From contig JAIQEZ010000016.1 in NCBI GenBank assembly GCA_020073545.1, positions 1 to 51,690 of the forward strand: a DNA stretch of 51,690 nucleotides. The letters run 5' to 3'. Under the pieces are notes generated by a model. The model was not told the origin of the DNA. It ran no database searches and saw only the letters and a list, made by a program, of their open reading frames with translations. Shown piece by piece: positions 16,680-26,192 of this stretch. The position numbers and the translations under genes are program-made. Source of the DNA: Terriglobia bacterium (GTDB lineage: Bacteria; Acidobacteriota; Terriglobia; UBA7540). The stretch's first letter is position 1; each line of letters opens with the position of its first letter.

Positions 16680-17222
16680 ATGCGAAAGGCTCTTCTTCTG
16701 CCTGCCTTTCTCGTTTGCATTCTCTGTCCCGCCCGGCTCTCCGCGCAGGACGCGCTGACCCCCGCCAATCTTCCCGGTTTCCTGGCGCGGTTTGACCAGA
16801 ACTTCTCTTTCGTGGAGGAGGTCTACACAGATCTCGCCAATGAGAAGTTGCCCGTGCACGACACGCAGGGACAGCCGCTCAGTCGGCGGCCCATCGAAGA
16901 CCGGCGCCGGGTGATTTCCGCGCTGCGCCAAATCTCCCGCGAGGTCGCGGGCAATCCGCAATGCCTGGTAGTGGTGGCAAAGCTTGTTTTGCAGACGGAA
17001 GAATTAGCCGATGACCTCTTTGACCTCGCGCAGATTGCCTACGATAATGACCGAGAAGATCTGGGTAGGCGGCTCGCGGTCGCCCAGACGACCATGGAGC
17101 AGAACAAAGATCTGCTGGCAGACTATCTCCTCGCCCTGGCCGCCGAAAAGGACGAGCGGCTGAAAAAGCTGGAGAAGGAAAACGCCGAATTGCAGCTTCG
17201 GATCAAGCCCGCGACGCCCTGA
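16680..17222 (+). CDS. Secreted coiled-coil protein of unknown function
   Basis: A 180-residue protein I do not recognise. It has a signal peptide (residues 1-22, ending ARLSAQ). The mature part is strongly helical, and residues 140-176 (LALAAEKDERLKKLEKENAE...) look like a coiled coil. There is no cysteine pair or catalytic motif. A GAGGAGG site precedes the ATG by 7 bases. It lies 64 bases after glmM on the same strand and before another secreted protein, so it could be a periplasmic accessory protein; that is inference only. Confidence 0.65.
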   Translation: MRKALLLPAFLVCILCPARLSAQDALTPANLPGFLARFDQNFSFVEEVYTDLANEKLPVHDTQGQPLSRRPIEDRRRVISALRQISREVAGNPQCLVVVAKLVLQTEELADDLFDLAQIAYDNDREDLGRRLAVAQTTMEQNKDLLADYLLALAAEKDERLKKLEKENAELQLRIKPATP

Positions 17223-17357
17223 CCGCCGCGCCATCGCGGGCGGGGGGAACCGAAAGTTAGTAGAAGAGACGTGCCGGTATTGGCATCTTAGCAACCCTGT
17301 ATCAGGAGACGACATCCAACCGCCTTGAAACAACTGAACAGCAACGGATGGTGCATC

Positions 17358-18194
17358 ATGAAAGCAATCACCCTCTCACTTCTGGCGCTGGCACTCACGC
17401 TTCCGCTTCTCGCCCAATCACCGGGAGTTCCACCTGGGGCCCCAAGTCAAGCTCCGCCCACGGCGCAGCCACAGACACAACCACCCGGTCCGCCTGCGGC
17501 GCCGGTCGCGCCGACTGCCCCGGCGGTCGCTCCTGACAACTCCAAGATTGTGGTGCCTGCGGAAACGACCATTCCTCTGGTTCTCGTGAACACGGTCAAC
17601 ACGCGCACGGCCTACGTGGGTCAGGCCATTTATTGCGAAACGATCTTCCCCATCACTGTGGGCAACCGCCTGGTGATTCCCAAGGGCAGTTCCGTGAAAG
17701 GCGCGGTGACGCAGGTGGTCCAGCCCGGTCGCGTCAAGGGCCGGGCGCAAATCGGTCTGCGGTTTGAAGAGCTCATCCTTCCCAACGGCACCACGGTCCC
17801 CTTGCGCGCCACGCTTTCGGGCTTCGGGAGCAGAGGAAAAGAGGACTTCAAGCCGAACGAAGGGAAAATCAAAGGGGAGTCATCCAAAGGCGAGGACGCT
17901 GGAAAGGTTGTGCAATCGACTGTGACGGGCGCCGAACTCGGAACCATCACCGGGGCCGTGAGGGGAAGTCCCGGCGTCGGACTGGGCATCGGCAGTGCAG
18001 CGGGAGCGGCAGGTGGATTAATCTGGGTTTTGGCCAGCCGCGGAAAGGATGCGGTACTGCCCCGTGGCACGAGCCTGGAGCTGCAACTCACCGTACCGCT
18101 GACTCTCAATCGCGACGAACTCGATCCGCCGTCCCGTTATGACCGGGGCCCGACGCTGCCTGGCCGCGAATACGAGTACGGGCCGGAACGTTAG
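17358..18194 (+). CDS. Secreted protein with TrbI/VirB10-like beta-barrel segment
   Basis: A 278-residue protein: signal peptide (MKAITLSLLALALTLPLLAQ), a Pro-rich linker (about 22-60), then 'VVPAETTIPLVLVNTVNTRTAYVGQAIYCETIFPI' (segments of it) and 'RLVIPKGSSVKGAVTQV', the pattern seen in TrbI/VirB10 C-terminal barrels. A glycine-rich stretch (200-225, TGAVRGSPGVGLGIGSAAGA) resembles a glycine-zipper membrane segment. No other conjugation or secretion genes are nearby, so it is more likely a stand-alone envelope protein. ATG 17358 is preferred over an in-frame TTG at 17325 because the signal peptide begins there. Confidence 0.7.
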   Translation: MKAITLSLLALALTLPLLAQSPGVPPGAPSQAPPTAQPQTQPPGPPAAPVAPTAPAVAPDNSKIVVPAETTIPLVLVNTVNTRTAYVGQAIYCETIFPITVGNRLVIPKGSSVKGAVTQVVQPGRVKGRAQIGLRFEELILPNGTTVPLRATLSGFGSRGKEDFKPNEGKIKGESSKGEDAGKVVQSTVTGAELGTITGAVRGSPGVGLGIGSAAGAAGGLIWVLASRGKDAVLPRGTSLELQLTVPLTLNRDELDPPSRYDRGPTLPGREYEYGPER

Positions 18195-18514
18195 CGTTCT
18201 GAAATCCCGCCGAGACTTGGCCTCGCAACGCGGCCGCATCGCTGCGAACTCATCCGGGCTTTTGAGAAGCTATGAAACAAATCCCAAAGACCTTGCTCAC
18301 CGCTGAGACGCAGAGGTTTGAAGGCCGGGGGCCATTCCTCTGCGTCTCGGCGCCTCTGCGGTGAAGCCATTTTTCACGGCATCTTAACGACCGGGAAGGC
18401 TGCCTTGCGCGGATTGAAGCTCTGCCCGCCAACGGAGAAGCACCGCGTCTCCAGAACGGGCCTTCTCATCTCGCGGGGAACCCTACCCACACCCTGAGCG
18501 CAGGGAACCAAGAC
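18195..18514. other. Intergenic spacer between convergent genes
   Basis: No gene is seen in these 320 bases. The main content is the palindromic 'CTCTGCGGTGAA' repeat at 18297-18365. Confidence 0.5.
18297..18365. repeat. Palindromic dispersed repeat, 'CTCTGCGGTGAA' family
   Basis: The left arm TCACCGCTGAGACGCAGAGG (18297-18316) is the inverse of the right arm CCTCTGCGTCTCGG...CTCTGCGGTGAA (18337-18365). The related single arm is at 3411-3433. It sits between the convergent TrbI-like gene and the thr/met cluster and could serve as a bidirectional terminator. Confidence 0.7.
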
Positions 18515-18787
18515 TCACGAGAATACGACGGACTGGACTCCTGAAATCTCGAAGCGCTTCCGGCAACGCGGGTTCTTGCACTGCATAAAGTCATCGCGAC
18601 GCAGCATGTAAGAACGCGCCTTGGCAAAGCGCGCCCGGTCGCGTTCATCCGCCGGACCCCGCAGCGACTGCTTCTTGGTGCGCACCAGCCATCGAATCTC
18701 GTAAGTGTCGGTTTGGTGGCAGAACATGCAGGAAAGGGCGGCAGGCTTCCGAGTCTCGGTCTCGTCAAAGAAATCGCGCTCCTCCAT
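18515..18787 (-). CDS. Small CxxC...CxxxxC zinc-binding protein, unknown
   Basis: A 90-residue protein that I cannot assign to a named family. It has cysteines at C20-x2-C23 and C70-x4-C75 ('LSCMFCHQTD' and 'MQCKNPRCRKRFE'), separated by a basic helix-like region. This pattern fits one structural zinc. The ATG at 18787 lies 77 bases after the thrB stop on the same strand, so it may be the last gene of the thr/met cluster. The function is unknown; the basic middle suggests nucleic-acid contact (inference). Confidence 0.6.
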   Translation of the reverse strand: MEERDFFDETETRKPAALSCMFCHQTDTYEIRWLVRTKKQSLRGPADERDRARFAKARSYMLRRDDFMQCKNPRCRKRFEISGVQSVVFS

Positions 18788-18864
18788 AGTGGGCCTATTT
18801 TAGCCGGAATCGATTGTTAAGGCCACTGCGACGTGCGCGGGACCGCCGGGCAGCGCGCGCCAGC

Positions 18865-19776
18865 CTAGACGGGCAGACTCCAACCCTTGGCGCCGCGATT
18901 GTCCGCTGCCAGCAGGTAGACCTGGGCCCGCACCTGCTTTTCGTTAAGCGTGTCTTGGATGAGTTCGCCGATGGCGGCGCTGTTCTCCCGCGCAAAAGCC
19001 AGAATGGAAGGGCCGGCGCCGCTCAGGCAGACGCCCAGTAAATCCGGGTGCCTCAACGCGAGCACGTCCGAAAGGCCCGGTACCAGGGGAGCGCGGTAGG
19101 ACTGATGCCAGCGGTCGTCGAAAAAGGTGCGATGCAGTTCCGCTCGGCCGGAAAAAAGCTGGGCGGTCAGCATCGCCGCGCGCTGCAAATTGTGGATGGC
19201 GTCAGCTCGGGAATACTGGTCGGGCAGAACCTTGCGGGCTTCTTCGGTCGGCAAAGCGTAGTCCGGCACGACCAGAACCAGTCCAAGCGGCTCGGGGACC
19301 GGGCACGAATAGGTCAGAACGCGGCCGGCGGATTGAGTGGCAACCGTGAACCCGCCGTGCCAGGCCGCCGCCACGTTGTCCGGGTGGCCTTCCCGTTCCG
19401 TGGCAAGCGAAACAAGTTCCTCGTCAAACATCACGCGGTCAGCCAGGATGTGACTCGCGGCGAGCGCGCCGACGATCGCGGCGGCGCTCGAACCAACGCC
19501 TACACCCACTGGAATCTGATTTTCTATTTCGAGTTCAAACCCGCGGGTCTTGCCCCAGCTCCGGAGCGTCTCCTGCAAAGTGCGCGCGATGAGATTGTTC
19601 GAACCCGTACAAACCCGGTCGGCATGGATACCGCTATAACGAACCACACTCGCGTCATCGCCACGCAGCGTGACGTGGATGTTGGCGTAAAGGCTCAAGG
19701 CAATCGCGCCACAATCAAAGAGACAGCCGAGGTTGGCGCAAGTAGCCGGCACACGAACTGACACGCGCTCACTCAT
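18865..19776 (-). CDS. thrB: Homoserine kinase
   Basis: ThrB phosphorylates homoserine, committing it to threonine. The 303-residue GHMP kinase has 'VSVRVPATCANLGCLFDCGA' (N-terminal substrate site), the ATP loop 'PVGVGVGSSAAAIVG' and the C-terminal 'GVCLSGAGPSILAF'. The canonical loop is P-x-G-x-GLGSSAA; here it reads GVGSSAA, still compatible. ATG 19776 starts at MSERVSVRVP; a longer form from 19818 is possible but adds non-conserved residues. It follows metW by about 170 bases on the same strand. Confidence 0.92.
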   Translation of the reverse strand: MSERVSVRVPATCANLGCLFDCGAIALSLYANIHVTLRGDDASVVRYSGIHADRVCTGSNNLIARTLQETLRSWGKTRGFELEIENQIPVGVGVGSSAAAIVGALAASHILADRVMFDEELVSLATEREGHPDNVAAAWHGGFTVATQSAGRVLTYSCPVPEPLGLVLVVPDYALPTEEARKVLPDQYSRADAIHNLQRAAMLTAQLFSGRAELHRTFFDDRWHQSYRAPLVPGLSDVLALRHPDLLGVCLSGAGPSILAFARENSAAIGELIQDTLNEKQVRAQVYLLAADNRGAKGWSLPV

Positions 19777-19946
19777 ATGCAAGATCCCCGGAAACGAAAA
19801 AAGCATCATAAGCGACACAGGGTCTCGTCGGCAACGGTGGAATTGGGAAATTAAATGACTGCGATGGACCGAAGCTCAGGCAGCAGCGGCAGGAGCGGAG
19901 CCCGTTCCATGCGACTCCATCCTCGACAGCGAGGCGCGAGGGGATT

Positions 19947-20633
19947 TCAGCGGGGCGTGCCGGATTTGGCGGGCGGCGGGTCTCCCTCCTCCAAAACAAA
20001 AATCGCCGAATCGGCCAGAAGGTTGGGGAGGAACCGAACCACGATACATCGCCCGGAAGCGGAGGTTCGGAGGGGAATTTCCTGGAGCACTGTCAATTCG
20101 GCTTGGCGACAGAAATCGCGGAAGTCGATGATGGTGGTCAGGTGAATGTTCAGGGTCTCGTACCATTCGTAGGGTAGCTTTTCGGTCTTGGGCATGCGGC
20201 CTCCGAAGAAATGCTGCCAACGCACCGGCCAGTGTGCGAAGTTCGGAAAGCTCACGATGCAACGCTTGCTCACTCTCGCCATCTCCCGGATCAGGAACAT
20301 GGGACGATGCAAAACCTGAATGGTATTCGTGAGGATAACGTAATCGATGGATTTGTCGGGGTAGTCGGCCAGCCCTTCGTCCAAATCGCCGTGATGAACG
20401 TTGAACAAACCCTTGGCGACACAAGATTGGATGCAGGCGTCGGAGAGCTCAATTCCCTCGGCGCGAACCTTCTTCATGACCTTCAGGGCCAGCAGCAAAT
20501 CGCCCTCGCCGCAGCCGAGGTCCATAACGCGCGTGCCCTCCGGGATCAGGTCGATAATCGTCCGGTGGTCAGGAGTCAGACGCACCACCGTGCCGGCGTC
20601 ATCGAGTCGAATTTCTTCGGCAAGCCCGCCCAT
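19947..20633 (-). CDS. metW: Methionine biosynthesis protein MetW
   Basis: A 228-residue SAM-binding methyltransferase-fold protein. Motif I is 'VMDLGCGEGDLLLAL' (about 36-50), followed by 'VHHGDLDEGLADYPDKSIDYVILTNTIQ', 'FPNFAHWPVRWQ' and 'PYEWYETLNIH', which are MetW-specific. MetW works together with MetX to acylate homoserine in many bacteria that have this gene pair; its own reaction is not settled. It starts 3 bases after the metX stop, so the two are co-translated. The C-terminal 25 residues are a Pro-rich tail. Confidence 0.93.
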   Translation of the reverse strand: MGGLAEEIRLDDAGTVVRLTPDHRTIIDLIPEGTRVMDLGCGEGDLLLALKVMKKVRAEGIELSDACIQSCVAKGLFNVHHGDLDEGLADYPDKSIDYVILTNTIQVLHRPMFLIREMARVSKRCIVSFPNFAHWPVRWQHFFGGRMPKTEKLPYEWYETLNIHLTTIIDFRDFCRQAELTVLQEIPLRTSASGRCIVVRFLPNLLADSAIFVLEEGDPPPAKSGTPR

Positions 20634-20636
20634 GCG

Positions 20637-21779
20637 CTAAGCAGCTCCCCTCCGGCCGTGGCTCAGGAAATTGGTGATGAGGGAACTCAGTTGCTCCGAC
20701 TCCAGCAGGAAAGCATCGTGCCCGTAATCCGTCTGAATTTCCGTGTAGATGGCTTGCGCGCCGACGCGCCGCAAGGCGCTGACGATTTCCTTGGACTGAT
20801 ACGATGGAAACAGCCAGTCCGACGAAAACGAAATCACCAGGAACTTCGCCTTCACGCCGGAAAAGGCCTGTTCCAGTGTCCCATAAGGCTGCGCGAGATC
20901 GAAATAATCCATTGCTTTCGAGATATAGAGATAGGAATTGGCGTCAAACCGATTGACGAAATTATCTCCCTTGTACTGCAAATAGCTTTCCACCTGAAAA
21001 TCCGCCAGAAAGTTGTACCCGTACTCCGTCTTGTCTTGCAGTTTGCGGCCGAATTTCTGGTGCATGGACCGCTCGGAAAGATAAGTGATGTGCCCGATCA
21101 TCCGCGCAATGGCCAGGCCCCGGCGCGGGATGGGCTTCCCATAGTAGTCGCCTTCCTTCCAATGAGGATCCGACTGGATGGCCTGCCGGCCCACCTCGTC
21201 AAACGCGATCGCCTGCGCCGACAGCTTGCTGGTGGTGGCAATGGGAATGGCCAGCCGAACCCTGTCCGGGTAGCTCACCACCCACTGCAGCACCTGCATC
21301 CCACCCATCGAGCCGCCCACTACACAGAGCAATTGGTTAATTCCCAGATGGTCAATCAACTCTCTCTGGGTATTCACCATGTCGCGGATGGTGACAATGG
21401 GAAAGCTCAGCCCATAGGGACGGCCCGTCTGCGGGTTGACCGAGCTCGGTCCCGTCGAGCCCTTGCAGCCCCCGATGACGTTGGAGCAAATCACGAAGTA
21501 TTGCCGCGTGTCGAAGGCTTTGCCCGGACCAATCATGATGTCCCACCAGCCGGGCTGACGCTCGCCGGGCTGATTGTACCCGGCGGCATGGGCGTTTCCA
21601 GAGAGGGCATGGAGAATGAGCACGGCGTTGTCCTTGGCCGCGCTCAACTCTCCGTAAGTCTCGTAGGCCAAAGTGATCGGCCCGAGACTTCGCCCGCACT
21701 CCAGGAGCATCTCCTGGGGCGGCTCGGCAAAGGTGAGGTGCTGCGTTTTAACGATCCCAACCGAACCTGGGTCTCCCAT
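20637..21779 (-). CDS. metX: Homoserine O-acetyltransferase
   Basis: MetX transfers an acyl group to homoserine, the entry step to methionine. The 380-residue alpha/beta-hydrolase has the nucleophile Ser157 in '[10 protein letters not shown]', the triad Asp in 'SFSSDWLFP' and the His in '[10 protein letters not shown]'. '[11 protein letters not shown]' and '[12 protein letters not shown]' are family signatures. Sequence alone does not fully settle acetyl- versus succinyl-CoA use. The start is ATG 21779 with GGGAGGAAAG 10 bases upstream. It sits between metY and metW. Confidence 0.95.
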   Translation of the reverse strand: MGDPGSVGIVKTQHLTFAEPPQEMLLECGRSLGPITLAYETYGELSAAKDNAVLILHALSGNAHAAGYNQPGERQPGWWDIMIGPGKAFDTRQYFVICSNVIGGCKGSTGPSSVNPQTGRPYGLSFPIVTIRDMVNTQRELIDHLGINQLLCVVGGSMGGMQVLQWVVSYPDRVRLAIPIATTSKLSAQAIAFDEVGRQAIQSDPHWKEGDYYGKPIPRRGLAIARMIGHITYLSERSMHQKFGRKLQDKTEYGYNFLADFQVESYLQYKGDNFVNRFDANSYLYISKAMDYFDLAQPYGTLEQAFSGVKAKFLVISFSSDWLFPSYQSKEIVSALRRVGAQAIYTEIQTDYGHDAFLLESEQLSSLITNFLSHGRRGAA

Positions 21780-21864
21780 AGTCTAAAGCTTTCCTCCCCG
21801 CGATCGCCGCACACCCTCTGCTGAGCAGAGGGTGTGGTAGGGGGCGCGGTGCTTCTCCCCGGCG

Positions 21865-23193
<1,329 letters not shown>

Positions 23194-23338
23194 CTATGAG
23201 TTCACTTCGCCCGCGCCGCAATCCCTGCGAACTGTAGAGGCACGGATTGCCGCACCCGCATTTATCGTTAGAACCAACCGCGGTAGGGCAACCTGGCACG
23301 GCGAAGTCGGGCGCCCTGCCCCTACCGTCCAAGACGCC

Positions 23339-24580
23339 TCACGCGGTGGCCGCCGTACTCAAAAACTGCTCGTCAAAATCTTCAACCTTGGGCCGGATGA
23401 GCACGCCCTCCGCCAGCCGCCCTTGCAGCGCGCCCAGGGTCTTCAGCCCGTTGCCGGTGATCGCGAGTACAAGGGATTCCTCGGGATTCAGGCGGCCTTG
23501 GCGGATCAGCTTGCGCGCCACGGCGATCGTCACACCGCCGGCGGTTTCCGCAAAAATACCCTCGGTTTCGGCGAGCAGGCAGATGCCGTCGACGATTTCC
23601 TGGTCTTCCACATCCTCGCCCGCTCCGCCGCTCGCGAGAATGGTCTTCACGGCAAAAATGCCGTCCGCCGGGTTGCCGATGGCCAGCGACTTGGCGATCG
23701 TACGAGGTTTCTGGGGCTCAATCTCCGTCGTGCCGCGCTTGGCCGCGGTGGTAATCGGCGAGCAGCCCGCCGCCTGCGCGCCGAAAAAGCGGGTTCGGGC
23801 CGGTGCAACCCAGGCGAGTTTCTTCAGTTCTTCAAAGGCCTTGTTGACCTTGGTGATGAGAGAACCGCCGGCCATGGGAATCACGATGTTCTGCGGCAGG
23901 CGCCAGCCGAGTTGCTCGGCGATTTCATATCCGAGGGTCTTCGACCCTTCGGAGTAGTAAGAGCGCAGGTTCACGTTGACCATGCCCCAGGAATGCTTCT
24001 GAGCGATCTCCGCGCACAGCCGATTCACTTGATCGTAGTTGCCCTGCACCTTCACGAGCGTTGCGCCGTAAACCTGCGTGCCGATGATTTTCTCCGGCTC
24101 GAGCTCGGCGGGAACAAAGATGAAAGTCTTGAAGCCGCCGGCCGCAGCTTGCGCCGCGAGGGCATTCGCCAGGTTCCCCGTCGAGGAGCATCCCACCGTG
24201 TCGAATCCGAACTCGTGTGCCTTCGAGAGCGCCACCGCCACCACGCGGTCCTTGAAGGAAAGTGTGGGGTGGTTGACGGCGTCGTTCTTCACGTAGACTT
24301 CGCGCGCTCCGAGCGCCGCACCCAGACGCGGCGCGGCCACGAGCGGCGTGAATCCCGTCTGGTGGCCCACCCAGGGCTCGCCCGCGACCGGCAGCAATTC
24401 CCGATAACGCCACATGTTGGGAGGACGCGAGGCGAGGTCTTCGCGCCGCAGATCCGCCCACAGCTTGCCGTAGTCATAGACGACTTCCAGCGGCGCCCAA
24501 CACTCCTCGCAGGCGGCGATGGGATCGAGCGGGTACGTTCGCTCGCATTCCCGGCACTTCAGGCGAATCGCGTAACTCAC
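23339..24580 (-). CDS. thrC: Threonine synthase
   Basis: ThrC converts phosphohomoserine to threonine. The 413-residue protein has PLP-Lys110 in 'HPTLSFKDR', the 'VGCSSTGNLANALAAQAA' loop that binds the PLP phosphate, and an N-terminal zinc-ribbon-like module with C9-x2-C12 and C24-x2-C27. The latter is common in this thrC subtype. The GTG at 24580 is chosen because AAAGGGAGG lies 5 bases upstream; an in-frame GTG at 24598 would swallow that site. It is the first gene behind the SAM riboswitch at 24710-24818. Confidence 0.93.
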   Translation of the reverse strand: MSYAIRLKCRECERTYPLDPIAACEECWAPLEVVYDYGKLWADLRREDLASRPPNMWRYRELLPVAGEPWVGHQTGFTPLVAAPRLGAALGAREVYVKNDAVNHPTLSFKDRVVAVALSKAHEFGFDTVGCSSTGNLANALAAQAAAGGFKTFIFVPAELEPEKIIGTQVYGATLVKVQGNYDQVNRLCAEIAQKHSWGMVNVNLRSYYSEGSKTLGYEIAEQLGWRLPQNIVIPMAGGSLITKVNKAFEELKKLAWVAPARTRFFGAQAAGCSPITTAAKRGTTEIEPQKPRTIAKSLAIGNPADGIFAVKTILASGGAGEDVEDQEIVDGICLLAETEGIFAETAGGVTIAVARKLIRQGRLNPEESLVLAITGNGLKTLGALQGRLAEGVLIRPKVEDFDEQFLSTAATA

Positions 24581-24658
24581 AAGTCCTCCCTTTGTCACCT
24601 GAGTGGCCCGGGAATGTCAGGGGGAGAAGAATGAAACGTTCGGGAAGAGGCAGAAACT

Positions 24659-24685
24659 AAAAAACCTCCTCCGGGTGGGAAGAGG
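24659..24685 (-). terminator. Intrinsic terminator of the SAM riboswitch
   Basis: On the minus strand, CCTCTTCC (24678-24685) pairs with GGAGGAGG (24665-24672) across the loop CACCC: eight base pairs, one of them G-U. Six U residues follow (24659-24664). The 5' strand CCTCTT can instead pair with GAGAGG of the aptamer's P1 3' arm, which gives a classic antiterminator. SAM binding would lock P1 and leave the terminator free to form. Confidence 0.9.
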
Positions 24686-24709
24686 CTCTTTGAAGACCTA
24701 GCGGCCCCC

Positions 24710-24818
24710 TCTCATCTCCCCCATACCGGGTGGGAATTGGCACCTGACCCCGCCATTCTGACTGGCGGGCGGTTGTCGTGGCGTCACTGGGCCCGTCCCT
24801 CGGCCACTCTAGATGAGA
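24710..24818 (-). promoter_or_regulatory. SAM-I (S-box) riboswitch aptamer
   Basis: Read on the minus strand this region carries the S-box conserved core in order: P1 5' arm TCTCATCT, AGAGTGGCCGAGGGA, GGCCCAGTGACGCC, GACAACC, a variable P3 stem, GGTGCCAATTCC, GGGGGAGATGAGA. P1 is eight perfect pairs (24811-24818 with 24710-24717). All expected landmarks (GAGGGA, GGCCC, CAACC, GGTGCCAATTCC) are present, so this is a confident call. It lies about 130 bases upstream of thrC and, with the terminator at 24659-24685, should switch off the thrC-metY-metX-metW-thrB transcript when SAM is high. Confidence 0.95.
24749..24772 (-). repeat. Palindrome forming the riboswitch P3 stem
   Basis: CCGCC-AGTCAGAATGGCGG on the minus strand is 16 of 20 identical to the core of the 25-base repeat at 13217-13241 and 42851-42875. 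In the aptamer it occupies the variable P3 helix. Confidence 0.55.
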
Positions 24819-24835
24819 TTCAGGGTTACTGAATC
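24817..24835. promoter_or_regulatory. Perfect 7-bp dyad at the riboswitch transcript start region
   Basis: GATTCAG-GGTTA-CTGAATC is a perfect inverted repeat just upstream of, and overlapping by two bases, the aptamer P1 arm. The surrounding 24830-24865 is AT-rich and should hold the promoter. It could be an operator or an extra 5' hairpin. No regulator is assigned. Confidence 0.45.
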
Positions 24836-25003
24836 AAATATTCAATTGTCGCAAATCATCCTAGAGGAATGCCCCGCGCGTGTCAATATTTTTTCTGCGC
24901 ACAAATTCCACGGGTTGGCCAGAAATCTCCGTTGTGCGGTTTGCCGCCGCGTGTTCCCCGGACACACGCGGATATCTTGATGCCCCTGTATCGCGGTGTT
25001 AAC

Positions 25004-26101
25004 ATGGAAAGAAACGGGCATGAAATGGATTCTGTGAAGCAGAGTGGCAATCTCCTCGGGCTCAACCTTGCGGAGCTGGAAGATTTCGCGGTGAGTTATG
25101 GCCAACCTCGATATCGGGGTCGGCAGCTCTACCACGGGATCTACGCCCGCCGCGTTCGAGACTTTGGCGGGTTCACCGACCTCAACCGGGAATTCCGCGA
25201 ATCGCTATCCTCTCTTCATCAGATCACCTACCCGGAAGTTCAGCGTGAATTCCGTTCGCACGATGGCTCCGTCCGCTACCTGTTCCGCGTCGGGGACGGG
25301 AATTCCATCGAGACCGTCTCGATGCCGGAGGAAAACCGTACGACTCTCTGCCTGTCGAGCCAGGTCGGCTGCGCGCTGGATTGCCGCTTTTGTTTCACCG
25401 CACTTCTCGGCGGGAAACGAAACCTCACGGCGGGCGAGATGATCGGCCAAGTGCTGGCCGTGGCGGCTGCCGAGAGCCTCGCGCGCACGGCCCGGCTCAA
25501 CTTGGTTTTCATGGGAATGGGTGAGCCCTTGCTGAACCTGCCTCAGGTCCTGAAGGCCGTCAAAATCCTCGCCGATTCGAAGGGTGTGGGTGTTGCGCTC
25601 CGGCGCATCACGGTTTCGACCGTCGGCATCACCCCGCGCATCGAGGAGCTGGCGCGCGAGCCGAGGCGTCCCAAGCTGGCGCTTTCGCTCAATGCCTCCA
25701 GCGAGGAGCAACGCAGCGCCCTGATGCCCATTAACAAGAAGTACCCGCTGGCCGAACTGCTCCGTGTCTGCCGCGCCTACCCTCTGCGCCCGTGGGAGCG
25801 TCTGACTTTCGAATACGTGTTGCTGGAAGGGTGCAATGATTCTGACGCCGACGCGCGCCGCGTTGCCGACCTCCTGAGGGGCCTGCGTGCCAAGGTCAAC
25901 CTGATTCCCTACAATTCCGGCCCCGAGCTTCCCTATCGCTCGCCTCCCTTCGAGCGCGTGCTGGCGTTCCAACAGATCCTCACAGATCATCGCATTCCGG
26001 CGTTCATCCGACTTTCGCGAGGCCAGGACATCCGTGCCGCCTGCGGCCAGCTCAGCCTCGAAGGCTTGCGGCAGAGCGCTCTTCCTGCCTCCGCGTCGTA
26101 G
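25004..26101 (+). CDS. rlmN: Dual-specificity rRNA/tRNA methyltransferase RlmN
   Basis: RlmN uses radical SAM chemistry to methylate C2 of A2503 in 23S rRNA and A37 in some tRNAs. The protein has the radical SAM cysteines C123-x3-C127-x2-C130 (CALDCRFC), 'LVFMGMGEPLLN', 'RITVSTVGI', 'LALSLNA' and the C-terminal catalytic Cys347 in 'QDIRAACGQL', which forms the methylated Cys pair with one in the core. ATG 25004 gives 365 residues; ATG 25025 is also possible. The open frame runs to 24869 without family similarity. It is divergent from the SAM-riboswitch transcript. Confidence 0.93.
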   Translation: MERNGHEMDSVKQSGNLLGLNLAELEDFAVSYGQPRYRGRQLYHGIYARRVRDFGGFTDLNREFRESLSSLHQITYPEVQREFRSHDGSVRYLFRVGDGNSIETVSMPEENRTTLCLSSQVGCALDCRFCFTALLGGKRNLTAGEMIGQVLAVAAAESLARTARLNLVFMGMGEPLLNLPQVLKAVKILADSKGVGVALRRITVSTVGITPRIEELAREPRRPKLALSLNASSEEQRSALMPINKKYPLAELLRVCRAYPLRPWERLTFEYVLLEGCNDSDADARRVADLLRGLRAKVNLIPYNSGPELPYRSPPFERVLAFQQILTDHRIPAFIRLSRGQDIRAACGQLSLEGLRQSALPASAS

Positions 26102-26192
26102 CTTGCCTTGGGTAATCCACTGGTTTCGGCCCGTAGGCTGGCAGAGACTCCTGTTTGCAGGTCTGCGATCTTGCCGGTGGAGAAGAGACCCC

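Noticed and set aside
17358-18194. Conjugation or type IV secretion component
   Set aside because: The TrbI/VirB10-like segment is isolated, with no other transfer genes in 52 kb; a stand-alone envelope protein is more likely.
20211-21824. 537-codon open frame on the plus strand
   Set aside because: It is the antisense shadow of metW and metX; the minus-strand proteins have complete family motifs and this frame has none.
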